Assembly: GCA_013368315.1 (NCBI GenBank)
Contig: JAACJM010000142.1
Coordinates: 124,001-188,000 of the forward strand
From: Tetrapyrgos nigripes
Taxonomy: Eukaryota > Basidiomycota > Agaricomycetes > Agaricales > Campanellaceae
Direction: 5' to 3'
DNA length: 64,000 nt
In this document: in pieces, positions 12,241 to 21,832 of the stretch
How positions within the stretch are numbered: the first letter of the stretch is position 1
Layout: the number at the start of each line of letters is the position of its first letter
The notes under the pieces: generated by a model
Database searches by the model: none
What the model saw: the letters and a program-made list of their open reading frames with translations, nothing else
What the model was told of the DNA's origin: nothing
Program-made: the position numbers and the translations under genes

Positions 12241-13979
12241 GGATCTTTTCGAATTCATATCTGCAGACTGAGTGTAGGGTACAGTACATGCATGAAATCA
12301 ATGAAGTACACAGTAAATTGTCCATTGACAGCCCAGAAAGCATGCCCGTAGATCTAATTACTGAGACGAAAGCTCTTCAAGTAAGTACAGAATGTTGACG
12401 TCGACGAATAAGTGCAATGCCAAAATGGTTGTCTAGGCAATAACAAGCGAGCAGTAAGGACCGCAGGTTGCCTATACGGGGAGCATAAGACTAGTAATAT
12501 GTGGTAGCGGAGTGGGGAAGGGACGGGGGAAAGGCTTGGAGGACGGCGACGCCGACATGAAGGTAACGGAGGAGGACCCATGGGCGGGCGCAAAATTTTG
12601 TCGAGGCAGTTTGAAACTCCGCCAGCCGCCTATACAGTGCGATCACATGCTGTTCGTTTTGTTGATTCTTAGCGGCGCAACTTGTGCGCCAGTCCCCGAC
12701 TCCGTTGTAAGCCCAATTGAACTCAGCAGCAGTTCATCAAGTTGAGGTTCGAAAATCAAGTCATTCGGTCACGGTGTTAAACTGGGTCAGACATATATGC
12801 AAGTTCCCTGGACCCTGACAGTACTAGTACTCACTACTAGCAGCGTAGCTCCAAAAACATTTCCACTCATGCACCATAAAGCAGCCCACGCAATTGACCA
12901 ATTAACACTCCGCAGTATAGGACCATTACTCTCCATGTCTTCAAACTCAGGCCACCAATCTCATTCCTCCAAAAACTGCGGTCAATACAAATCAATGGGA
13001 TCAAAAATTAGGATTTGTGATGATTGTTGGTTACATCCGGAGTTAGAATGAATTGATCAGTTCTGACAGCACCCAGACTGAACCATTGAATATAAAACCT
13101 TTTCACGACAGCCCTCACCGAAAGCGTGGTCCATTACTTGACACTTTGCTTCATATTCGTGAGCAAACAAGAAAGCTGTAGACGAAATTCTCTGAATAAA
13201 GTAGCTTTTCGGCAATAACATCGGCTTTGAAACGAGCTCTCAATATTTTAGATTGCTTGTTCGGAGCTGTATGGTCTACTACACGCTGGTGGAGATGCAA
13301 TAGGTCGATAGCAGACAAAAGTTGCAAGAGCTCTGACAACGTTGAGCAAGGAATAATGGGCACATGCTGGCAGCAAGACCAAGGCATTGTGAGAGAGTCA
13401 TGGTGGTAAAGCGTAGAAGGCAATGGAACACTGAAAACAATGACCTCATGCGGGAATCACCGTTTAAAATTTCAGAACCTGAATTTGTTGATCGATTGGT
13501 GGGACACGTCCCTCCTCCTGTCCCTTCGGTCCGGAGTCGGGGACACGTCTCCCTTCACAACCACTTCCTTTGATCCTCCGCGCTCATCTCACTGTCTTCT
13601 TCAAGTCAGTCCCTTTCGTGTCTGCCGGCCCTCACAGTCACACTCTAGGTTCTCGCCAATGCTTAAGGTTAGCCTTCGTCTTCTGAGTTACTATTGCTAA
13701 TGGGAGCTGACTACTTGCTTTTTAGGGCGCGCACTGTAGAGTTAGGACGACTATGGGAGTATCGGGGAGGGTACAGGTTTTGAGAGTAGCTCTCAATTTG
13801 AAAAAGTGGTTGTGACTGGCTCGGTCGTTGCTTCATGACTCACTTTTTTTTACAGACAATAAGACCCACTTCATACTGCAAGACAGGTTACTGTGGTATG
13901 TATCTTACTACTGATTTAGTCTGCTCTATGTGCATGTCGCTACGTGTACCTGCAATATATGTGTTTTTCTGCTATTTTT
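12241..13979. other. intergenic, no supported gene
   Basis: Several frames of 60-90 codons, none with family resemblance. A short frame from ATG 12647 starts with a hydrophobic, signal-like segment, but no splice choice extends it. Confidence 0.4.
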
Positions 13980-14219
13980 ACCAGGTCTTTTGAGGTAAGA
14001 GAGGACTTTTTCGCAGTCTTACTGATAGCTTTTACAGCATCTTTTCAGTATTTTTTTGCTTACTTTTCGTGTATTTACAAAAGTCATCAGGACTTTCAAA
14101 AGCGAGGGGACCTACATTTTGGAAGTTATTGAGATATTCGAAAAAGTTCCGAAAAGCCGTGAAAAAGCCGCGAAAAGACCCAAAAACTCCACTTGTATTT
14201 TTGCTGATGAAATATCTGG
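13980..14219 (-). repeat. GGACTTTT-rich dispersed repeat, copy 2 (inverted)
   Basis: The right half is rich in GAAAAG/CCGAAAAG words and ends with the reverse complement of ATCAGCAAAAATACAAGTG near 14190-14210, matching copy 1 in opposite orientation. The left half carries the T-rich version, so the element is partly self-complementary. It abuts the foldback MITE that begins at 14220. Confidence 0.55.
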
Positions 14220-14350
14220 CACGCCGAAAAGACAAAAATATCCGCTCGACGGATAGATCACATCACTACTACTGATATAAGATATATCTGTAAAAAAGTG
14301 TGTTTCTGTACGCCTTTCTGCCGAGCAGATATTTTTGTATTTTCGGCATG
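14220..14350. mobile_element. foldback MITE, CACGCCG family, copy 1
   Basis: Inverted termini of about 33 bases beginning CACGCCGAAAAG on the left (14220) and ending TTTTCGGCATG on the right (14350), with only a few, mostly transition, differences. The interior is about 65 bases with no coding capacity. It is flanked by TGG on both sides (14217-14219 and 14351-14353), a 3-base target duplication. A second copy with the same termini lies at 59414-59553. The 3-base duplication and CAC start suggest a CACTA/EnSpm-type source transposase; that is inference. Confidence 0.8.
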
Positions 14351-14434
14351 TGGTCCTTCTAGCTTTCCTCCACCATCACCAGGGTCCTAATTGCAGTCCG
14401 AAGACTCCCACAAATGTAAGATTGCCCTTATTAT

Positions 14435-14919
14435 CAGTGTTGTCCTTAAGCCTTAACAGTCATTAACGTTAAGGCCTTAAAAACCTTTTAAGTTAAGACC
14501 TAACTTCAGAAGAAAAACAATTTAAGCCTTAATTAAGACCTTCGCATTATCACAGCCACTGCTCTCTTTTTTCTTCTGGAGACAATGATATGCTCAAGAC
14601 TGTTCAAAATCTGTTTACTTATCTACATTTGCTCATAATATCAAGGATTACCATTTCATTTTTTTCTGCAGGCAGGAAGACCATTCAAAGTCATTGCTGA
14701 CACAGACTCTTGGGACAAAGAGCAGCATATACTGTAGAAAAGTTGTATGTGTAGCTTCTACAGCAGGAAACCTACTAAATGATGCTGGATTTAGAGTGTT
14801 CTAGAGGACCATATTTTTTAGTACAGGTGGCTTAATTTGGGCTTAAAATGCCCTTAATTAAAAACTATTATTAACAATTTAAGATGTAACTTCATTGGGT
14901 GGCCTTAAGGACAACACTG
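14435..14919. mobile_element. hAT-like MITE with 8-base target duplication (485 bp)
   Basis: Perfect 16-base terminal inverted repeats CAGTGTTGTCCTTAAG at 14435-14450 and its complement at 14904-14919. The element is flanked by CTTATTAT on both sides (14427-14434 and 14920-14927). An 8-base duplication and a YARNG-type terminus (CAGTG) are diagnostic of the hAT superfamily. The interior is A/T-rich, with TTAAG/CTTAA words clustered near the ends, and has no open frame of note. It must be mobilised in trans. Confidence 0.92.
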
Positions 14920-14927
14920 CTTATTAT

Positions 14928-15353
14928 TCATAGATTCCACCAGCCAACATAGTTTTCTATCTTTCTGATCAGCATGTCTGAGGCAGATCCACAAAACCTT
15001 TTTCAGAGCCAACGTCCTTGAAATCCTATGCAGTAACCTTGGAACGTACACCGTAGACATGAAAGACGTTGCACAATCTCTTCTTGAAGCAGAGAGAAGC
15101 ACTAGGCGGTATGAAGAGGCACACCCAGCACTAACTAATATTCATTGGCCAAAAGTTAGCTCAGAAAGGTCAAGTTTTCAAGGGACCAGGAAACTCATTT
15201 GGAAACGAAAGGTTTTCATGCTTCAGAAATTTATCGGAAGGGGATCTGAGCCAATCAGATCACTTGCCGAGGCTTCAGAAATTTAAAGTTTTCGAATCTG
15301 TTTTCAAGCACCAGAGATTTGATGTTTCCTAATTAACTTCTGGCCATGGAATA
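14928..15353. other. region upstream of the F-box pseudogene
   Basis: A frame at 15059-15286 is open but not recognisable and is out of phase with the F-box segment. Nothing else is seen. Confidence 0.35.
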
Positions 15354-16790
15354 TTGGTTACTGCTGGGTGTGAGGAGATCGGTCAACTGGAAGCAAGAAT
15401 TATCTCACTTCAGAACGAGCAGCAGAGGATGTATGTCAGGATTGACCAGTACCGGTCTCTTCTAGCGCCACTGCCACTGGAGATTTTAGGTCGGATCTTT
15501 GGCCTCTGCTGTCCTGAAAGCAAGCTTTTGAAAAAGGTAGACTGCCCGGCCATCTGCTTAGCTCAGGTCTGCGCAAGTTGGTTAGGATGATGCCCTCGTT
15601 GTGGACTCGCGTATCCATAGATGCTGGTAATTCCAGCTTGAGGATCATGGCACCACTGAGCATGCATCTTTCTCTGTTGAAGCAAGCACCTCTTCATTTG
15701 ACTGTCACTATGCCACATGACATTGAGACCACAGGACCCATCTTTGACTCTATCATGCAACATTCTTCCTGTTGGGAGACTGTTGTCTTCGATGTAACTC
15801 CCCATCAGATCATGAGTCCAGGATTTGCTGTTATCACGAATAACTTGAGATTGCTCAAAAGCCTTGATATATGGAGTTGTGCTGACTTGGAGGAGGGAGC
15901 TCCTCAGGCAGATGGGATCCTTGACATATTCTCCAAGGCTCCCGTGCTTCATAGTGTCACTTTAGGTAGTGTGGAAGTGGACACCAGTGGGGTGCTTGGC
16001 CTTGTGGACATTGACTTATCACTTCCCTGGAGCCAGCTCACTGATATTAGCTTGGTTTACTTCGAGTCTGATAGTGTCGTGACCCAACTCAGGTCAGCAT
16101 CCCAAGCTCGCTCATTTACTCTTGACCACTGTGGCACTGGGGCACTCTCAGCCACCCTTGGAGAACCACTGGTCCACAACATGGAGCCTTTATCCCTTTC
16201 TGTGTCTCCATGGGTTAATGGTTTTTCACAGTATTACCCCTGTCCTGGACTCGTACTACCTCAACTTGCATCGCTTCAGGTATCCACTTGAGTATGAACC
16301 CTCAAATTCCCAGCACCACTTTCGTTCTTTCAGATACACTATCCTTCCTCATGCATTTGGGTTCCAACTTGATCTTGCTCAGTCTGGTTGACCTCAGGAG
16401 CTCTGCACTTGACACACATGATCTCTTATCCCAAATACTGACACTACTAAACCTCACCATTCACAAAACTCGTTTTGGGATTGACACTACCAATTCTACC
16501 ATCACAGAAATCTTCCTCCAACAAATGGCCTTCAATCACCATACCTCAGGCTCCAGCAGGTTACTTCTGCCTCGTCTCCAAGCCATTTCCTTCCAAGTCT
16601 GAACTCTTTTTCACACATCCTTTTTCATTGAAATGGTCCACTCATGTTGGACTCCCAGCCCTGAGTACACAGTCAAAATAGGTGCTAATAGTTTGAGGGA
16701 AGTTGAGATCCTTTTTGTAGGCAAAATACCTGAGGAGTTTCAGGAATTGGCTTGATCTCTGTGGGCATTGAGGGCCGCTGGCCTTTGTTA
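15354..16790 (+). pseudogene. broken F-box/LRR-type gene
   Basis: The N-terminal part has the layout common in agaric F-box proteins: a coiled stretch (ARIISLQNEQQRMYVRIDQY) leading into the F-box (LLAPLPLEILGRIFGLCC), then LAQVCASW. At about 15585 the frame is lost and continues in another phase as MMPSLWTRVSIDAG, the usual segment after the F-box Trp. A 237-codon leucine-rich body follows to 16291, then further phase changes near 16290 and 16480. A C-terminal block (SLREVEILFVGKIPEEFQ) reaches about 16745 and has another in-frame stop. One intron (GTATCC to TTTCAG) may explain the change at 16290, but not all of them. F-box proteins act as substrate adaptors of SCF ubiquitin ligases; this copy is unlikely to do so. 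Confidence 0.7.
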
Positions 16791-17190
16791 TTCCTGTTCT
16801 TACCTTGATGTAATATTGGCATGACAGGATGACATGTATGTGTAGTCCATTTGCTCATCTTACCTTCCTTGTTTCTAACCATTTCATTTTCTTACAGTCT
16901 ACCTGACTAAAAAGTGTTCTGGAGATGGGGTATGTACGCTTTTGTGGCTCTTCGAGAACTTGAGATTTTGACTTAGTAACTTCGTCTCCACTTTTGATTA
17001 CAGTGGAGAGGCCAGTGGTTCTCAGCCTCTGAAATATCGTCCTTCACATATTGTCGCATACTGTTGCATACCAGTATCTCACTTTCCAAATTGAGCCTGG
17101 CTGGTCATGGAGGTAGCTTTTACAGAACACATCAAGGCATGTATAGGGGTTCTTTGTCATTGAGTCTTGTCTTGTGGATGTAAAGGTTCT
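16684..17190 (+). repeat. F-box 3'-end repeat, copy 1
   Basis: About 500 bases from TTTGAGGGAAGTTGAGATC onward are found again, diverged, at about 26722-27160, including the downstream non-coding part (GTCTACCTGA, GCTTTTGTGGCTCTT, CTGGCTGGTCATGGAG). The start encodes the C-terminal block of the F-box family. Confidence 0.8.
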
Positions 17191-19199
17191 TGTCACACAA
17201 CAAACAATCAATACATAGGAATCGAGATGAAAAAATCAAAGAAAACGCACCACTGCTATTTTAAAAGGTCAGCAAAGTTCCCAGTACCAGCTGAAAGGGA
17301 CAGAGCACCTCAGGCTGCACAGTTCAAACATCCTCCTTCAATCATGATTTTATCACGGCAAGTGCAGGTGATAAATTCCCACTACGATAGTAGTGGGTCT
17401 TGGGGTAAGTGAACATTTTTCTGCATCAGAAATGATTAAGCACATGGCAGCATTCAAGCTGCTTTTCACACTCCGACAGCTGCTTTTCCTTCCACTCAGC
17501 GTTGAAACAGGTTGATGGAGTTGGAGAATTTCACAATCAATCCCGTCTTCTCTCCTTCTACTGTTTCTCCTACTCCAGAGTCAGCTATGCTTTTGAGACC
17601 TTCCTTTCATCTAAAATGGTTGAGTGTGAGGATTATTGCAACAAGAGTGATGAGACAAAGTGAGTTGGATGGAGTTGATAGAGTCTCAATGCACTTTCTG
17701 ACCTTTTCCTACAGGCAACAACTCTACTTTGCGACTGGTTATGGCTTATTCAGTGTGCAAAGGGGTTAATGTCCTATGAAGACAAGGTGCACTGTAGACT
17801 TCTTCCATCTCTGTCTCAGTACTCATGTACACCTGTCCCAACAGGACCTGCTTTCAGGCATAGAACACACCAAACAAGGCAACCTTGCCACCACGGAACA
17901 CTGGAAAAATGCTGGCTCAATAGCATCTTGAGTTGCCATGGTGTCAGTTGGATCAAGTTCATGACCAATGTTGAAAGGCACACTGAACTTGTCTATGTGG
18001 AGAGTCTTTTTGAAAAGGTGCATCAGACTTTTACTACCTGTTTTCACATGTATGTACTCATTTATGTTTGCAGGCTTTACTTGGAATCGTCTACTCTACA
18101 TAGGGGTTGGTTAGCATTTATCAAGGAAGCATACAGATGCTTTTTTCTTTGTTTCAGTTGGACAGTACCCCTTAGCCCTTTATTGTACCTTATATCATGC
18201 AGACTCAACATGTGCACAACAATCACTGTCTATTGTACCCTCTACAAATATATCAACATCATGGACACAGAATCCCTAGCTCAAGGAGGTCCAGCCAAGG
18301 ATCTGGCCTCATGGACAATGATAACAACAGATATGAACAATAGTTCTAGCACACCAAGGATTGCCAGTGAGTTTCTATTGGAAATGCCTTTCAGTTTGCT
18401 GATACTGTCAAGCCATTCTCCTTGTCACTTGTTCTCTGGTACTCCTCTCAGCATCATTCCAGCTGTTTTTCCTCCCCCTTACAACTCATATGTCTTCAAT
18501 TCACAACTCAAAAGACAACAACTTCCGCTCAGATACCACACAGAACCCCACTAGACAGTCTAGACTCGCCCATCTCTTCACTCACTCCTTCATCAGATCA
18601 ACTCTTTTGTTGGCATCTTCAAGAGGTGCCCTGTCAGTCATTCTAAACTGTCGATTTGCTGTTCCATGACCTCCCCAACACTCATCTACACTGTCACCAG
18701 AACAGGCTCTAACTCCCTGTGCAATGGCACCTCAACACTGGCAACCAGTACAAAGATGACCTAGGACCAAACTCAAGTGAAGTTGTCAGGAATCTATTTT
18801 GCATCAGGCTATGCTTATCCAGTATCAATGTCATATGGGTGTGCATAGCTGAACTTGTATATGTTCTGTCTTATTACTGACCCAGCTCCAGACTCTCATG
18901 CCAAGTCATGTGTCGCACATATCATCACCTCTACTCACTGCGCACAGGCTACATTTTCTGTTCTCTGCATAGTCATGGTAGACTCAGCTTTATGTTCAAA
19001 ATTGAAAGGCATGTAGTACTGGCACATGCAGAAAGTTTTCTTTTGACAAGGTATGTGATCATTCTATTAGCTTAAAGACAGCCACTGAGCAGATACTACT
19101 ACATCTGCTTCAGACCTCAGTCATTTCATCATTGTCTACTCAGTAGGTAATGGTTTTGATCGAGTATCTGTACGAAACCTTTTCTTCTGTTTCCGTTTG
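17191..19199. other. 2-kb stretch without supported gene
   Basis: A 261-codon frame from ATG 17769 to 18554 is open, but its composition (His, Cys, Tyr and Ser-rich) and lack of any motif make it look non-coding. The region resembles decayed repeat DNA next to the F-box relic. Confidence 0.4.
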
Positions 19200-19204
19200 G
19201 GCCC

Positions 19205-19698
19205 TGTTACGATCTGAACAAGTTCTAGACCAGCCCAGACACATTATCCAGACCCAAGCCTGTGCATAGAATGTAACTACATACATAGCATTACTTATTT
19301 ATTTCTCGGATGACTCATTACATAGCATTGCACAGTATTACTCCAGATGAGTCCTTATGACTCATCTGCACAGCCTAGCATAGCACTACTTAGGTATATA
19401 AGATGTAGATACTCACTCATGTACCCCATCGTGTTATTTTACACAATAGGACCTTGGCTTTAGCTTATCAGTTTAACGGTCAACCAGTCAATGTTGACCC
19501 CTGCTGATTAAATATTCAATTCTATTCACTCGTACCTACATCACTACGAGCACACGCGGCTATACAACACTACTTACAACTATCTACACCACCTCAAAAG
19601 ACCTTTGCTGCAGCTTCTGCCCACTAGTGGCCCCTTGCTAAGGTCCAGGTGTCATACCAGTTCAAGCAAACCAGCCTGAACTTGGTTGATTCCTAACA
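19205..19698 (+). mobile_element. solo LTR (494 bp) with 5-base target duplication
   Basis: It begins TGTTACGATCTG and ends GATTCCTAACA, so the ends are TGTTA and TAACA. It is flanked on both sides by GGCCC (19200-19204 and 19699-19703). A TATA-like GGTATATAAG lies near 19392-19401, as expected for a promoter inside an LTR. No internal retroelement sequence adjoins it, so it is most simply a solo LTR left by recombination between two LTRs. It is different in sequence from the copia LTRs at 27250 and 33993, so a separate family is implied. Confidence 0.85.
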
Positions 19699-19703
19699 GG
19701 CCC

Positions 19704-20429
19704 TGACCTTAGGATTCCTGATTACACAACTCCTCAAGTACTCACAGTTACCAACTTCAAAGAGAGATTGATAACTCTGTCGTGCATATGGTTTAGTTTC
19801 TCTCTGTGTGAGCTTCATCCTGAAAGATCTGTGACTTACCTAGCCTCAAGCTCTGAATTGCCCCATTCATCTTCAATGGCCGCTGGTTTGATTGGGAAAT
19901 CATGACCCCTCTGTGAGTGTCTTCTGCTGCCTGTCATTCTAATACTAATGTGCAACTCTTCAGTTCTAGCTTTTCTTCTCTATTCTTTGTCTAAGTGCAC
20001 ATGTATTGTTTACATACCATATCTTCTTCAACTGTTCTCTGCAGTAGTGTACATACTAATATCTATGTGTCTATACTGGCGCAGCTCGTGGCCCTGCGCC
20101 AGCTATACTTGAAGCAAGTGGTTGAAGCAGCGTTCAGTCCATGAATGGGAAGTGGGCTATAGGCAGAAGAAATTGAAGACAGTCTAGCCTACTACTAGGT
20201 GGGTCTTCTTAGACTTTTTCCGAATGGCCACATGGCCAACAGATGTGGAATAGCGCTGCAAAAAATACTCCTGTATATTACTTCGGCATCGTGGGAATTC
20301 AGGCTTTGACTGACTTTTGAGTCCATTATGCATGCGTTGCACATAGAATTGAACGAAATGATTAAATACGCACTTTTAAGTATTTAACAAAGAGATAGAC
20401 CCCATACATCAAGTGCCGGCACTTTCGGC
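19704..20429. other. intergenic, nothing recognised
   Basis: No frame, repeat or RNA gene can be supported. Confidence 0.35.
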
Positions 20430-20535
20430 ATGCAACCCATCGGATTATCCGGCTATCCGACGGATACCATTTGCCGGATGCGGATTGGGCGTTGAGCAAC
20501 CTACCATCCGATCCGACCCAATCCGATCCGTTATT
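20430..20535. repeat. cluster of ATCCG/CGGAT pentamers
   Basis: About a dozen ATCCG or CGGAT words lie within roughly 105 bases, in both orientations, some directly joined (ATCCGATCCG). It may be a short satellite-like tract or a binding-site cluster; function unknown. Confidence 0.6.
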
Positions 20536-20621
20536 ATCAATCTGTGTGAATCACTTTGGAGGACAAGTACTTATTTAGTAATGCTTTTGCTTGATCGTTT
20601 CACCTTGGTGTTGCTTGTCAT

Positions 20622-20669
20622 TGTTTTCTCCTTCTGGGGGTCTTCCGAAGACCCCAGAAGGAGAAAACA
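20622..20669. repeat. near-perfect 48-base palindrome
   Basis: The left arm is 20622-20645 and the right arm 20647-20669. They are reverse complements with a single extra G in the left arm and a one-base centre (TCTTC-C-GAAGA). Outer words TCACCT (20600-20605) and AGGTGA (20671-20676) extend the symmetry. With virtually no loop it can form a cruciform or a strong RNA hairpin. Confidence 0.9.
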
Positions 20670-20960
20670 CAGGTGATTTCAAAGACGGTTGTGTATCTGC
20701 AAGCACCTATATATTTTAACTGGTTGTGGCTCTCAGAGGCGAGAACTCGAAGTACCACTTTTTAAGGACGCTCAGAATATCTAGTTTAGCGATTTGTCTA
20801 TTCCTTGCTACTTGCTGATTACCTCTTGATTACACAGTTGTTAACCTGCCGAATACGTTCGCAATTTTCCATCTCGCCCTTAGCGGGGTCGAGTTCTTAG
20901 ACAGCCGAACGCACATGGAAGGCCACGGTCTTACAGTGGCCTACGTGAGAAAGAAATTTG

Positions 20961-20999
20961 TTACGAGGCCCTTTTAAGGGTCTCGTTCTTATAACCCGA
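20961..20999 (+). repeat. dispersed ACGAGGCC hairpin repeat, copy at 20.96 kb
   Basis: It starts TTACGAGGCCCTTTT, continues with AAGGGTCTCGT and ends CTTATAACCC. The first part is an imperfect palindrome. Related copies occur near 26340-26415, 57240-57300, 57470-57545, 62523-62553 and 63150-63193. Confidence 0.65.
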
Positions 21000-21832
21000 C
21001 GTTCCAACGTGTGGCTGTGCTTAATAGCTCCACCTCCTGATTGGCGATTTCCGCCACCACCAATCACTAAATTCGGGCCTCGTTCTCAAGACTTGCTCTT
21101 CACCAGCAGTGGTTGTCAAATTATTCGACACGCTCCCAAGGCAAATCCTGTTGCTGACTTGCTATGTATGTGTCCTTTTCGTACACATCATGGGAAGCCC
21201 TTTCAGACTTTGACGTTTCAGTTCCAGATCCTGACATTCCGTTGTCGAGCCACTGCCTTCATTCCCTCTGCTCTCACACTCCTTTCTCCTATTAGCCAGT
21301 TATTGAAACGCTCTGATGCGTTCAAGCTTATTCTATAGTCTGGGAGTTCTTATACTGAAGGCTGCGATCCTTGAGTCTGATATTCAAAAGATCAGCAAGG
21401 CTTCTTCTCTTCCGAAAGACATTTTTCGAAGCAGCGAACGATTCTTACGGGACTGCGCCTTCATCAACTAATCCTGAACTATGACTCAAGATTTTTATTA
21501 CAACATCAAACATCTTACAATACCTATACAAAAAGCCGCGATGTTCTATCACCGTTAATGTAAATTCTCCAAGGAACGCTAGCATCTTTTGGACGCGGTA
21601 GGCACGTCAAATTGTTTACTAGTCACTTCGTGAGATGTTCATTCTTGTTCATTACAAGGAGTCGCGGCTTAGTCGATCTCACGGCCACGAATATACCGCC
21701 AATTCGCGAATCAAAACTGCCGTTTCGTATGCTCTGCACCGGAAAACGGCTGAATTTCTCAGAGCATGAAGGGCTTAAAAGGCCTCATCTCTCGGGTCCA
21801 ACTCCCCAGGATCGCTTCCCTGGTTCACAGCG
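21000..21832. other. upstream region of the laccase
   Basis: Promoter side of the laccase. No clear TATA box or metal-response element could be fixed by eye. Frames here (for example 20958-21338) show no family resemblance. Confidence 0.3.

Noticed and set aside
12647..12745. Short frame with a signal-peptide-like start (MLFVLLILSGATCAPVP)
   Set aside because: It ends after 32 codons, and none of the possible introns extends it into a stable frame.
17769..18554. 261-codon open frame on the plus strand
   Set aside because: Composition is rich in His, Cys, Ser and Tyr, there is no motif or splice context, and the area is decayed repeat DNA.
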